Shown here: one piece after another, positions 48,601 to 60,700 of the stretch
Layout of the letters: every line of letters begins with the position of its first letter
Position numbering within the stretch: the stretch's first letter is position 1
Notes under the pieces: generated by a model
What the model was told of the DNA's origin: nothing
Database searches by the model: none
What the model saw: only the letters and a program-made list of their open reading frames with translations
DNA from: Styela clava
Lineage: Eukaryota > Chordata > Ascidiacea > Stolidobranchia > Styelidae
Direction of reading: 5' to 3'
NCBI RefSeq assembly: GCF_964204865.1
Contig: NC_135255.1
Span: 15,033,135-15,097,134, forward strand
DNA: 64,000 bases
Program-made: the position numbers and the translations under genes

Positions 48601-51600
48601 ATCCTGACTTTCATATGTCTATACTAAATCCATGCCTTACTTTCAAAACACAATACTAGGTTTACAGAATAAAAAAATCAAGAATATTGAACGATGTATA
48701 CCAAAAAAAATTCCAAAATAAAATTTCTTGATGGACAAATGACACAGAATGCACTAAATATGATAATATATGGCAATTTAAAAAATATGCTTTTTGCAAT
48801 TTGAACAAGCTAATCTTGGGTTAGAAAATTATAGAACTCTATTCTGTATTACCCTCCAGATAGTGGTAATCTTGATAGGCAGTGTGCTTCCATGAAGTGT
48901 TTGAAAGAATTGAGATCACTCAAGATATGGCTCAAGATTTCAACTTCGGTTCTGTTGATGTTCTACAGAAAAAAAAAGTTAGAGACTATGGGGGTTGCTG
49001 TAAGGGCATTTTGAACAATTCTGTTCAGGAGGTTCACCGTATGCTTAAGCCATTTTAAAACTTCCTTTTCTCCAGTATCAATATAAAAATTCTATCCTGT
49101 CCTAAGATCAAGCATTCAACTACTAATAAAAACAAGAGCCATGATCCAATATATGGACACAAAGCTGGCACATCGGTACCCATGAGGTAAGAAGGTTCTA
49201 GCCATATAGCTGAGCACCAAGTTTGCTTGAAAGATATTCATGGTGTCAAGACAGAACAAAGTGTCCCCATAAATTGAAATGAGGCAACAAAGTTTTGAGT
49301 GAAATATCAGGTCCCATAGGAGAAATATGAAAAAAGTAATAGCTAAACTATTTATTAGCCAACTTTGCAACCAAAGGACATTATATTTAATTGCGGACAT
49401 AGAGGTCGAACCACTGCCAGACGTAAAGTATTCAAAATTGTTATGATTTTACGGCCATAGTCAAAGTGAGATAAACATTGTAAAGATAAAATCAGAACAA
49501 CACGAACACTGACATTTTTTATCGCAACTTGCAGCAATTTTTATCAGAAGTTATGGTAATCTGAACAATACTTACCAGTGTATGCTGTCGGTTGTCCTGA
49601 GTAACAACATAGTCCACAATCAGCCTTCCTTCCCAGATCGGCCTCACGATCCTACAGAACATCTTATAAAGGCCTTTGAACTTGTCAGAATAGGATAGCT
49701 CAGAAGTAACACCGGCCGGAACAGCTGAATATGTAAAATTATTTACTGTATTTTGAAACCTTATTCTAAAACACATTTTTTAATAAAATTCATAATGGTA
49801 TGTATGGTATCATTACCATTGGTCCAAACAAAGCACTACATAAGCAAATTTGGAGAAAGCATGTAGAGTTTTACTGCTCTGACATTGCCTATCCAGGTTT
49901 AATCATATCTGGGTGAGGTGGGTTTAGTGCTTCAACCACTATGTACCATAACTGTAATCTGAAGGCGATGATCAAATAACAAAAATTCAAGCCAAGATAT
50001 GAAAGGAAAGTCAAGCAACTTCTCATTGTATCGCACACTAGTTGGGAGAATAGGAATTTTTCATAATCCCAACTAAATTTGATAAAAAGATTCATTTGAT
50101 TCCATCAACCTTGAATAAAAATTGAAACAGTTACCTGTGTTTGTTGCTTGACTAGATATCCTAGGACTTTGCATAGTTTGGAATGTTAAGTTTGGAGCAG
50201 TAACACCAGGCATAGGAGTGCTGATAACAGGTACTGAAAAAGGAGTGTTGTGAAAATGAATATTGTGATAAAATAAGTTTGAAGAACTTACAAGTCACCA
50301 CAAAAGGCCGCAAAGGTCTGTTTCGATAAAAAAAAAAATAATTATTTGTAAAATAATTAGTAATTAAAAATATCAATTAATTAATAATTAATTATTAATA
50401 TAAACTTACATCCGCCCGGGCTTCTTACAGACAAATCTTGCAGTCTTTGTCCAGGAATAGGTGACATAGCTGCTTGATGACCACCGTATGGAGAATGGGG
50501 TGTTGGCAAGTTCTGTCCGAGAGTAGATGGTCCTACAAAAATTAACAATTAGCACAGATAATTAAGCATAGAAATTTGACAATGGCTAGCCACATATGAT
50601 GAACACATCTTAAAATTGAAAAAAATGTATGAATTTGACTATTTTAAAAATTCTTAACATGGTTTGCTTTGTTTGAATGGTCAATGGATGTTTCCTTTAG
50701 CATTATTATTGACCAACCAACAATAAGTTATTGATAATGTGGCAATTGAATAAATTGACTCAATTACGTATGGCTATGATTAATTAAGATAAAAAAGACT
50801 TACTAATAATATCCCACAAAGTTAAGTAACTGCCATGCCAACTAACCTTGATTTTGGTCCAGGTATCTGTAAAAAGCATCACCACTATGTCGATGAAATG
50901 CGGCAACTGCAAGTTCGATCAGCATTCTGTCAGCTGCCATTCCTGACATTGCTAATATGATACATGCCACACTAGCTTCGCCGTTCTAAAGAATAAAAAA
51001 TTCAGACAAATTTAAATTGGATGATGCATGATCATCTAGGATTCATGAATCTTGCCATGATCACTAAAGAATGTTGTTCACAGAGATGTCATATTTGGAT
51101 TGAGATTATATCGATCGGGATTCGAGATAAAATATTAAGATAAAACAACAATTCTGCTTTAGTAAAACATTTGCTAAACTATCACCTGCCAGTTTATCCT
51201 AAATGTTATGATTTTATTGAAATACGAAATGCCCAAAAACTTACCCTGTGGAGTTTGAAAAAGTTAGCAACAGCTTCTGACTCCGGATCTTGTCTTGTTT
51301 CAAGTAAAAACCTCAGCTGATCCACCGGCCTCAATTTGTTGAACATATGGCAACCCTGAAAATTAAAAAAATTATTTTGAAAATTTTAACATGAAGATGA
51401 ATTTTTTCAATTTTCAATACACTACAAAAATTGCAATGTTTCCTGATCTATCGGAGTATTTGACCCAATGAAATAAAAAATTTTGAATATGCTATGTCAG
51501 AGCTCAGAGGTCATGTTGAAAATTTTCCATACTATCAATAACAACATTTTAAACCTGGACTCCGTCTCCACATAGCCCTGTATTAAACGTCATTTCCAGT

Positions 51601-54600
51601 CCTTTAGTTGTCTATATGGTAGCGTGACAGTGACAATCTCTTTACAGAGAAGATTCAAATCACCATTGGGACCATATATTCATCTCTATTCCTAACTGGG
51701 TAACCTATATACCAGGGATGGCAAACCACTGACCCCTAATCGTGTTTATTGCCTCAGTCCCGATACAAGCGCTGTGTGCGTGAATATCAAAACTACATTA
51801 TACCATCGAGAATTATAAAACTTGCGAAAAATGATAAAACTTGCGAAAAATGTAACAATAAATCTTCATTGATGCAAACTAAGGTTAAATAACTATGATC
51901 CACAGTTTTCTTTTCCAAAGTAAAAATACAAATTTCGACCATTTACTAAAAAAATACGCCATCACTGCTATATACCAAAATAAAGTGATCAAATTCTTTT
52001 CAAAACGCTGAAAATCTATAATCTTTTTAGGACAATGTAATGAATTCTAATTAATAAAAGAATGTTTGTTACTTCTAGACTAAACTTCAATAAATATATA
52101 CCTGGGCAGTGATTACCACATATTCTGATGGTTTTTGAAAATGCTGAAGAACTTGTATAGGAGGATCAGGGGGTATTTCTGTACTTCCGAATGGCAAGCA
52201 CGCAACTGAAAGAGGAGAAGGGGGCTCAGGTACTTCCACTATTACCCAAGGGCGACTATCAATAGGCATTGATATCTGAAAAATACAATCAAATTAATAA
52301 GAGGCATGTTACATTATTTAATCAACAGTAAAATATTGAAAGAAAAATGGGAAATGCAACTCTGAATACCAAAATCTACAAGGAATAAAGTATATTCACC
52401 AATTACCATACCTGAGTTTCTGTTAAAATTTTCTCAAACATGAAAGAATCTCTACTGATGCACCATATTGAATCATTGTCTGCATGTGATGATGCAAGAA
52501 GAAGAGTTCCTGCACAGGGGACAAAAGAATGTGATGAGAAATAGAATTAATTAAAATCATGACAATTGAAAAAAATACTAAGTTTAGATTTACCTGCATT
52601 ATGATGGGCAGTGTGAACATCCATTGGATGATTTGTATTGCTTGCAGTATATCCAGGTGGTAATCTGACATGTACAAGTTCTAAGGTATGTGGCCTTCTG
52701 TTGGCTATATTTGTGCTAGGTGTTTGTATTGGAGTTCCATTAATATTTGTGGCAGGAGGTGGAGATATAGGCGCAGGGGCTGTTGTCATAAAGTACATTC
52801 GAACACCTGTTTGAATAGAATTTTGAATTAAACAGAAATATAAGGGCAATAGGAAGTAATGGGACTGTATAGAATGCTTTCTGTCTTACGAGTAAAATTA
52901 TTTTTTATAATATCACAAAGAATTTATATGATTTTGTTACATAATAAAGCAGCAGGGAATAATCAATTTTGAACAAATAACGAGGAATAACTGTATCTTA
53001 AACCAAGATACCTATTCTCAAGACAAAGAGAGCGATAGAACATTACAGCATAAATTAGAAAAAAAATCAAATATTCAAATGCAATGCATGTGAACGCAAT
53101 GAACTAGAGATTAAAGACTTCGATTTGGCTATATTCATCATATAGTCATATTATTCATCAACTTACCAGATCTAGAAACAGCAACAAGATGAATATTCCT
53201 TGATTCTCTTTTCGATATCGTTGCGATGTGAATTATCTGATCAAAGTTAGATGGTGCAACAGTGGACGCAATTGCTGATGCTCTCAGTCTAATAGAATCC
53301 ATTTTCATTTGTGCAACACATGTAGTGGATGAACCATCAACACCAAGATCGTAGACCTGAAAACAAAGAAAATAATGTCATGAATATAAATAGAGTATTG
53401 ACCAACCAAATAAAGAGGCAAATTATAATACATATTAGTGATCTTGGTGTCATTATTATGCACAGAAAGCTAATTCGAAAACTATATCAAAATTTGATTT
53501 AATCGGTTGGCTGTGCCTGTGAGCTAACTCTCATCGACGCACTGTCTGTCAGTGTGCCACAAGTCCAGTCCTTATCAGCAACTTCAGTTATGTGGACGTG
53601 GAATTAACCACCTACTATCTAGTTGTCTCTATTGCATTAATCTAATCTGCTTCAAGTCCAACGTCTATGCCCATGGTTTCAGTACATCTTGGCATTTCAG
53701 CAGTCGACCACTTCTTTGTTCAGAGATTAGTATACTCATTTTTTAAGAGCAAATTTTTTTTAAAAACTTAAAAATAGACAATGAAATCATAGAAGCTACT
53801 TATTTAGATGTAATGAATATGAATGGGGATGTAAAAAACTTAGTTCGACTCACAGTGATAGTTCCCTTTTCCGATCTTGTATAAAGAATATGTCTTGTAT
53901 CATCAACGACTATTTGACTTATAGAATCTGAATAAAACAAAAGAATTTATCTTGGACATCATCTTAATAAACAAATCATCTCTTTGCACAAGTTGGATAA
54001 ATGTTCAAATGATATTATTGATAATTCAAAAAGATGGGCAGCAGGAATCAAAATACCAGAAAAACTGTGTTTCTTGCAATTAAATTTTTCTAAGTTCTAT
54101 TTTATAATAGCCTTCCATATTATGTTTATCTTTTCTAGCTGAAGAAAAAACATGATATGAAACACAATAAATGTTGAAAATATGCTGATATGATAATTCC
54201 AGATTGATCAAACAATTTTATAAATAAAACTTATTTACAAAATTGAACATTACATTACAACATTAAAATTAAAGTCTCACCATCATCTGTGAGCCATGAA
54301 TTGACAAGAGTTGGAAGTAGAAATGATAATTTACTTCTGGAATGATTAATTTTTGTACATTTTCTAGCAAACCATCCTCCTGCAGCCTGAAAAAAAAACA
54401 ATTCTGATTGAATTCTACTGTTAGTATTACTGTAATACAAAAAGTGAAACACCAATAAAAAGCTAAAGATATAATATATAAGCAATGTTGGAAAATTCAG
54501 GTAAAATGGAATATTTTGATTCATTGGAAACTAACAAGTATTGCTCATTCGTATTCACTCTTGCTTTGATTAATATAAAAGAACCGCCTAACTTTGTTCC

Positions 54601-57477
54601 CTTTCTGATTATCCCTTGCTCGTGACATTTTTCATCTGGCGTATTTATTTGGAGTATAGCGTACCCAAAGTCATCAAACAATTGACCCGAAACCTCACAA
54701 GATGCCCCCAAGTACTACCTAAAAGCCTGTACTTCTAGAACCACTGTTAGACTCGCAAACCCCAGTTTGAAAAACCTGATTTAAACAGAATACAAAACCA
54801 AACCTGGTAAGCAATTTCATACAAGCATCCATCTTTACCACCAGTGAAAATTCTGCCAGTTTCAGTACATACAGTGTGAACAAGATAAACATTATCTGAA
54901 GTTAATGTGAACAATGGATCTGGTAGCAAGTGCATCTCGCCGTTGACATCTAGAAATTTAAGAATTAGACGATAATTATAACTCAGCTTTATATCTATAA
55001 TTCAAACTAAAATCTATATAAGATAATAATTCAGTGGCATAAGTCTCTGCATGATTCAATATTGCTGAGATATACTCCAGACCATGTTGACATAATCTTC
55101 TCCGCTAAGACCTGGATGCGGCGGCCTAGTGGTTAGAATGTTGGACTAACTATGCTGGCATAGAAGGTTACAAATTTCAAATTCAAACATAATATGTCCA
55201 CCATCTTTCAAAGAGAAGGAATAAATTGGGAAGGTAAAGCCGACTCTGAAGATCATGGTCCTTCCAAACTAGTAGATGCTTGAATGTTAGTGGATGCCAA
55301 TAAACTCAAAAATGTAAAAAAGTCTTGTATATGAGAAATGAATGAGATTTCCTTTATGACAGAGTGACTTTCATTTTCGGGTTAAAATTCCCGAAATTGT
55401 TTGAAACCCTTTTAAACCCACATGCTCTCTAGCAATATCTGGGCAGTAAGATGATTTCGTTCACTCTCCTAATTGAAAGTTATATTTAAACAATACCTTC
55501 TTCTGCAAAACTGACTCCCAGAATAACAATCTCCATCGGTGTTGTCAAGACTAGAAGATATTTGATGTGATCTCTGAATATACCTGCAATATTGAACATT
55601 AATTGATAAATACAAGAGAAGCATATAAAAAGTATGAACATGAGGTGTTCCCATATTGTCATGTAAGTGTTCCCATATATTAAAATATAACAGAAAAATA
55701 TCGGGCGAGTTAAAAGGTGCACAAGGCTCAGAGAAAATATGAAATCGATTGGTCCCTCAAGTGGCGACTGGCGAGGAAACAAATTTTTTGCAACAACACA
55801 AACAAAAATTGAGAATAATGACACACATGTACAACTCATGTACAAATAGTACAATAAAGAAAAAGTAATTGATTAAAGAGTATTGATGAAGCTTAATACT
55901 CTCCTTTAATCTAAAAGTGCGCAAATAAAAAAATAAATATCCAATGCTCACCAGGTTTGGGTTTGACTAGTGCAACACTTAATATTGTCTCAGAGAGTCC
56001 ATCAAAATAAGCTAGATCTTCTCCATCTGCATATCGCCATACAAATATATCAGAATCCACAGTCAACCATGCTCTTCCTATTTCGGGAAAGATACCAACA
56101 ATGCAATTGCATTGCATATCTTTATATTAGTGTGATGTTAAGAAATCATGTTTTCATCATATATAGGCCTATATACCACTAATATACAATATAACATTGA
56201 GTTATTACACAGAAAACTATTATAACTAAGAAATGCATGAGACCAGGCCTCCCTTACGTACGGACGTACAGTATATAAAAATGGTCAAATCTTGATAACA
56301 GGGTTATGAAAAGCAATGAATAGGCCTATTTATAGAACTTTTGAAGACTGGAATCTTTCCGTTTGTTGTACCAAGATTTCTATCTTCTATCTATTGTAAG
56401 AAGATTTCTATCTTGCCATGCCAGGGCCGAAGTTGTGTTTTCAAACCACCCTTAGTCAGAAGTTGATATTTTTAACTTTTCGGAGTGGGAATTTTAGACT
56501 TCAAATGATGATAATTGAAGCCAAAAGTTCTGACAGAAACTCAAGAATCAGTAAGTCAACTTAGCATTCTAAACAGACAATGGAAGTTGGCTTTCATGTA
56601 CCAAACTCTAATTTTTGTTGTCAAACTTTGGTTTTCACGGGTTTCGAGCTGAAGCCTGGGTCAAACTTTCCACCAACCTAGACTGGATATCAAACTAGTC
56701 GGAGTTGTTTTATGAAAAGCTTGAGTTTGTATATCTAGCCAGTGTAAATTTTATGTAAACTCTTGATACCCAGATTTTGGCTATAATTTTGTTCAATTTA
56801 CTCTATTGGTTTAGGCACATGAAATACATCCCTCTGCATCATTAAAAAATTGACACCCAAGAAAAAATATTTATGAATACGACATAGCTGAGCGCATTCT
56901 AATTACCGTATCCATTTCAAATCTATATACAAAGGATACGTGCAAATTGTTCGACTAATTCGGGAGGCAGTGGTTTGTTTCGGATATCTGTGAGTTGAGG
57001 TAATCGTAAATTTGGATAATCTTCATCATGTGTTCCGCTACTGCTTCCAGAACCTTGAAAATGAAAAAGTATTGTGTTAATTAAGAAGGCTACTCGAGAG
57101 AAAAATCAATAATTGAAAAATTAATTGACTTATAGTGCCAGAATTTTCAGTGGAAACTGAAATTAATTTGAAAAACAACATTTTTAATTATGCAGACAAA
57201 AAGATGTTTGCCAATTGCCAAGCTCATTTTATGAAAGTTAGACAGTAGCCACGAATTTCACCGCATTGATACATATGCTAGAATAATACACTAAAAATCC
57301 TATAAGATTTTTTTAATTAAAAAAATTTGGCACAAAAAATATTGACTCACTTATTCCAGTTGCAGAAATAAGCTCAGACAAATCCAGTTGCTCCCTATCC
57401 GCCGCAAGAAATGTTTGTACAAAATTGGCAGCATCTTGAACCTCTTCTTTCAAAGGATTCTTTGTAGCTGTTGCCAT
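39682..57477 (-). CDS. NUP155: Nucleoporin NUP155
   Basis: Inner-ring scaffold nucleoporin. Thirty-three exons close in frame to 1,401 aa; human NUP155 is about 1,390. Exons in order: 57351-57477, 56940-57053, 55952-56119, 55497-55583, 54804-54949, 54281-54386, 53854-53927, 53167-53356, 52594-52806, 52412-52509, 52102-52275, 51245-51355, 50847-50985, 50410-50532, 50135-50233, 49576-49724, 48853-48962, 48436-48521, 48122-48255, 47671-47730, 46761-46892, 46109-46244, 45517-45655, 44763-44931, 44185-44289, 43492-43646, 42892-43012, 42308-42406, 41803-41923, 41202-41312, 40727-40863, 40272-40381, 39682-39844. The first third is the beta-propeller, with diagnostic [19 protein letters not shown] and [11 protein letters not shown] blocks; a Pro/Thr-rich insert lies in exon 9. 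The rest is the alpha-solenoid that binds other inner-ring parts and membrane, ending in the helix QAQMERLE. Several donors are of the rarer GTTNGT type (exons 13, 19, 20). Introns hold MITEs, SINEs and R1 copies. Confidence 0.96.
39959..40200 (+). repeat. Diverged R1 copy in NUP155 intron 32
   Basis: The blocks CAGCCTCTCAT, GTTGGGTATGG and GTACGTGAACCACCCTGC follow the R1 order with many changes. Confidence 0.5.
43072..43398 (-). repeat. Dispersed repeat R1, copy 2, in NUP155 intron 26
   Basis: The reverse strand carries all R1 blocks from AGGATAGGATTTACATATTT to the GCACAATGCACCACACCGCC end. It holds an open frame of about 100 codons whose translation aligns with that of the copy at 58806. 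Confidence 0.8.
44464..44694. mobile_element. Foldback hAT-like MITE in NUP155 intron 24
   Basis: A 231-bp near-palindrome. Arms of about 80 bp start GGTACT and end AGTACC, and each includes GGTTAGGGTTAGGCCATAA or its complement. They are flanked by the exact 8-bp duplication CAATAAAG (44456-44463 and 44695-44702). Eight-base duplication fits hAT. It is homologous to 13492-13691. As RNA it would form a long hairpin. Confidence 0.9.
45717..45790 (+). repeat. tRNA-derived SINE head in NUP155 intron 22
   Basis: TGAGTGGTTAAAGTGTTGGG (A-box region, 45720-45739) and GGTTCAAAG (B-box relic, 45778-45786) match the pattern at 55127. The shared words GTGGTTA, GTTGG and CTAACTA indicate one SINE family. 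Confidence 0.55.
45813..46014. repeat. Relative of the foldback MITE
   Basis: The right part AAATTATGGCCTAACCTGGTACACATACTA matches the right arm of 44464-44694 (first 20 bases AAATTATGGCCTAACCTGGT). The left part AGTATGTGCACCAACATGG is a weaker inverted match. No target duplication was found. Confidence 0.45.
47046..47260 (+). repeat. Interspersed repeat with a 16-base poly-G, NUP155 intron 20
   Basis: CAGGGCCGTAGCCAGGAAAT leads into 16 consecutive Gs (47077-47092). The following part shares ordered blocks with 17790-17915. Long G runs of this kind mark old interspersed elements, and their exact length is prone to sequencing error. Confidence 0.55.
49010..49105 (-). repeat. Decayed R1 end in NUP155 intron 16
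   Basis: On the minus strand AGGACAGGATAGAATTTTTA, then GGAGAAAAGGAAG, then GGCTTAAGCATACGG follow the first 90 bp of R1 with many mismatches. Confidence 0.4.
51713..51967. mobile_element. hAT-type MITE in NUP155 intron 11
   Basis: A 255-bp element with ends CAGGGATGGCAAACC and TACGCCATCACTG. An exact 8-bp duplication CTATATAC (51705-51712 and 51968-51975) flanks it. The inverted repeats are short and imperfect, so the duplication is the main support. Confidence 0.8.
55112..55260 (+). repeat. tRNA-derived SINE in NUP155 intron 4
   Basis: TAGTGGTTAGAATGTTGG (55127-55144) resembles an A box, and GGTTACAAATTTCAAATTC (55166-55184) a mutated B box. It matches the SINE head at 45717. The unrelated tail runs on for at least 70 bp. 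Confidence 0.55.
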
Positions 57478-58228
57478 TAAAATTCAGGGACTAGTTACAG
57501 ACCTAGCATAAGATAGAATCTGAACAAAAAGCACATTGAAATAAAGCAGTTAAATTAACTGTTATTTAAATTTTCGAAAAAAATTTGTAGAAATACCATC
57601 AGGTGACGACCAAGAAAAAAATGCAACATCAATAAATTTGAAATATTCATTTAAATGAGAAAACTACAACATAGATGCTTCAGAAATTAGTTGATATCAT
57701 AATGAAAACGCACATTGCTCACACAGTACATTACAAACATTTCTTCCAAAAAACACGAATTTCATTTTAGAAGACACTGTTTATTTTACTCCAAATTCAC
57801 AAAATGAGTCGAATTCTTTATATTTTATAGCTTTGATGCTTCAACGAATAGACAGATATCTGGTGTCCAAAAATAAATGACAACCACAAAATTGATAATC
57901 GAAATAATGTTTTCCATTTATTTTGGGACACCCTTATAATTTAAAAAACCAGACTTCATCAAACTAAACAGATAAATGCATGAATCTATTAACTTCATTA
58001 GAAAACTAAGCAATTTCTAAACTACAATTGAAAAGAGACAAATTATAATGTGAAATCAGTTCGTGATAAAGTGAAGTGTAATGAACTATAAATTTAACAT
58101 TGTTTGATAGATTACTCGATGATTTTTAATTAAAAGTTACTGCAAAATAAATCTCAAGTGTAATTTTGACTGCATTTTCAAATGTGCAATTTTGAAATTC
58201 ACTACAATTACAGTGAATATATGTGAAA
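57478..58228. other. Gap between SSR4 and NUP155
   Basis: 750 bp of AT-rich DNA between the SSR4 stop and the NUP155 start, both on the minus strand. It must hold the SSR4 3' end and the NUP155 upstream region. No further coding sequence was seen, and the spacing is too wide for a tight operon. Confidence 0.6.
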
Positions 58229-58729
58229 TTAATCCATAACTTCGCTCCGCAAACGACAAACTGCATAGTAGATAAGGACAGCTACGAAGATACCAACAAC
58301 TTCAGATGTCAACCACAAATCTCTTGTGTTTCCAGGGTGATTGAATTCAATATCAAATAGCGACGAAAGACCAGAAGTATCTTCTTCATTTCTCATTGCT
58401 TTTCTGAGAACATTCATTCCATCATCATCAAAGAGACGTAATTTGTAGGTTCCACTTGCAGCATTACTAGATTCTGTAACCCAACTTAGCTGATAAATAT
58501 TCTGTTCTGGGGATTTGGTAACAGGATATATTTTTCCACCAACTTCTGCAAACAGTGGAAATCCTTGAGCTCCACTGCTACATTGTAACTTGAATTTCAC
58601 AATGAAGGCAGTGTCATCTGACAGGCGCCTTTCAGTTGTTGTATAAGTTTCCTCTGTTACTGTATGCCTCCCACAGATGTTACCCTGCACGAGCGCTACG
58701 CATGCAATGATCAAAACGAAAATCTTCAT
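58229..58729 (-). CDS. SSR4: Translocon-associated protein delta, single exon
   Basis: One uninterrupted frame of 166 aa, close to the usual length of about 170. SSR4/TRAP-delta is a subunit of the TRAP complex that sits next to the Sec61 channel in the ER membrane and helps some secretory proteins to enter. A signal peptide covers residues 1-16. Cys19 and Cys50 are placed as the family's disulphide pair. The lumenal beta-sandwich includes FIVKFKLQC, a GTYKLRLFDDDGM strand and LRKAMRNEED. A membrane segment near 140-158 and a short cytosolic tail end the chain. Vertebrate SSR4 genes are split by several introns; here none interrupts the coding region. It lies 750 bp upstream of NUP155 on the same strand. 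Confidence 0.95.
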   Translation of the reverse strand: MKIFVLIIACVALVQGNICGRHTVTEETYTTTERRLSDDTAFIVKFKLQCSSGAQGFPLFAEVGGKIYPVTKSPEQNIYQLSWVTESSNAASGTYKLRLFDDDGMNVLRKAMRNEEDTSGLSSLFDIEFNHPGNTRDLWLTSEVVGIFVAVLIYYAVCRLRSEVMD

Positions 58730-58805
58730 CTTGTCTTTTAGTTTATTTATAATGGTGAAAAACTTTAAAACTAGGATTCAATATTCTAGTACCAAAAAAC
58801 AATAA

Positions 58806-59096
58806 TTAGGATAAGATTTACATATTTATCCCGAGGGAGAGGAAAGCGATAAGATGGCTTAATCATACGGCGAACCAAGGCCTCTTGTTCTGTTACCAGT
58901 TCAGGTCGGGTATGGGATTGGTTAGCCAGTTATTTGAATTCGGAAGCATGAACTTGATGGTGGAGGAAGCCGTAACCGACCAGTGGTTACATAAACCACC
59001 CTACTGCCCCAGGAGTCCAGTAATCTTCTGGCACATAACCATTCCTGTATTCCTAACGCTTAGCACGATGCGCCACACCGCCGAGCCTTTCAATAG
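58806..59096 (+). repeat. Dispersed repeat R1, copy 3
   Basis: Full set of R1 blocks from AGGATAAGATTTACATATTT to GATGCGCCACACCGCCGAGC, just upstream of SSR4. It includes an open frame that aligns by translation with the copy at 43072-43398. Confidence 0.8.
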
Positions 59097-59586
59097 TCAA
59101 TGCAACTTCACATCAGTACATAGCATTAAATGAAAAACAAATACGGTACAGTAGGGCAGTTGTGTTCCAAAATGTGTCAACATTTGGTACAATGAAACAA
59201 ACACTCTGTCTGTCTCTGAAACGAGAGTGTCTGGCATGACGGCAGATTCAGATTTGAGTAACCTACCAAAAATGAGTTTTTTCGCTGAACACTCTAGTCT
59301 AAAATGATATGATAAATTTTTTTCTTTTTCACAATATGTAAGCCCAGTCTGTCTCGTAAAGAAGGGGTTTGCACTCACTGTTATAATAGATGTCTTTTAA
59401 TGTGGGGGTTAATCTTGGAATGGGATACCTAACTCTGTAACTGGGCTGTACTGAAAAAGGTTTGAAATTGAGAAAATATCTCATTCAGTCAATATCCTGA
59501 TATTTTGCGACTAATGCCCTTAACCCAGCTAATACCGCCAGTCCGGAAGTGAAATTTTAAAGCAAGTTGTCGGTTGGTCGGAGAAT

Positions 59587-60310
59587 AGTACAGAATTTTT
59601 GGTTAAAATGCCGATATTTACTAATTTTGATGTAAAATTCCTGTTTGGGCCATGTTTGACAAGATAATAATATATGTTCCCGACGTACAATTTTTCTGGA
59701 ATTTGGTTCGAGATGAATTCACAGTATGATTTTTTGAAATATCTTATCTGAAAGTGGGGCACGTAATCAAATAGTACAGAATTTTTGGGTCGAATGCCGA
59801 TATTTACTAATTTTGATGTAAAATTCCTGTTTGGGCCATGTTTAACAAGATCTTATTATATGTTCCCGACATACAATTTTTCTGAAACTTGGTTCCAAAT
59901 AACTTCACAGTATGTTCTTTTGGAATATCTAATCTAAAAGTGGGGCACATAATCAAAAAGTGCAAACTTTTAGGTTGAAATACTGATATTTATTAATTTC
60001 GATGTAAAATTCATGGTTCGGCCATATTTGACAAGATATTATTATATGTTCCCGACATACAAATTTTCTCAAACTTGGTTCCAAATGACTTCACAATATG
60101 TTTGTTTGAGATGTCTTATCTAAAAGTGGGGCACCTAATCGAAAAGTACAGAATTTGGGGTTAAAATGCCGACATTTATTAATTTTAATGTGAAATTTCT
60201 TTTTGGCCATGTTTGACAATGTATTATTATATGTTTCCAACATATAATTTTCATAAAACTTGGATTAGGATGACTTCAATATAAGTTCTTTTTTTATATC
60301 AACTTCAAAA
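59587..60310. repeat. 186-bp tandem satellite, four units
   Basis: Units begin at 59587, 59773, 59959 and 60145, an even spacing of 186 bp. Shared blocks are AGTACAGAATTTTTGG, GATATTTACTAATTTTGATG, GGCCATGTTTGACAAGAT, TATATGTTCCCGACATACAA and AAAAGTGGGGCAC. The last unit decays towards 60310. Confidence 0.92.
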
Positions 60311-60700
60311 ATCTGCCAGGCCATCGGAAATTACAAATAAGTGTTTTGTAATTCCGAGTATAGCAAAATTCCGCCGTAAATCTGGCAAGTACTTTGCGAC
60401 TATCTTTCCTTTTTTCCGATGCGGCATTTAAGTGCCATGTTAAATCGTTTTCTGGCAACGCTATTTTACCGTTCCGAAAACGAGAAAGATGTCCGCTGAG
60501 AGATGTCTGCTAGGGTAACTTTGGTCACTTTTTATGGATATAATTTGGGTTGAAAATTTCAAAAATAACCAATAATCGGCTAAAATATAGACTGTACCTA
60601 ATTCCCATGTATTATCTGCACCTGAATACAGGAATACAGAAATATAATGTGCCACTTTGTCCAATAACTAGGTACGTCAAGTCTATTACGGGTACCGGTA

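Noticed and set aside
53552-53746. 64-codon plus-strand frame inside NUP155 intron 7
   Set aside because: No recognised motif, no splice-consistent neighbours; open length is not unusual.
55486-55854. A 122-codon minus-strand frame
   Set aside because: Only its end (55497-55583) is NUP155 exon 4; the rest is intron.
57478-58228. SSR4-NUP155 operon
   Set aside because: Same strand, but 750 bp apart and no trans-splice acceptor close to the second start was evident.
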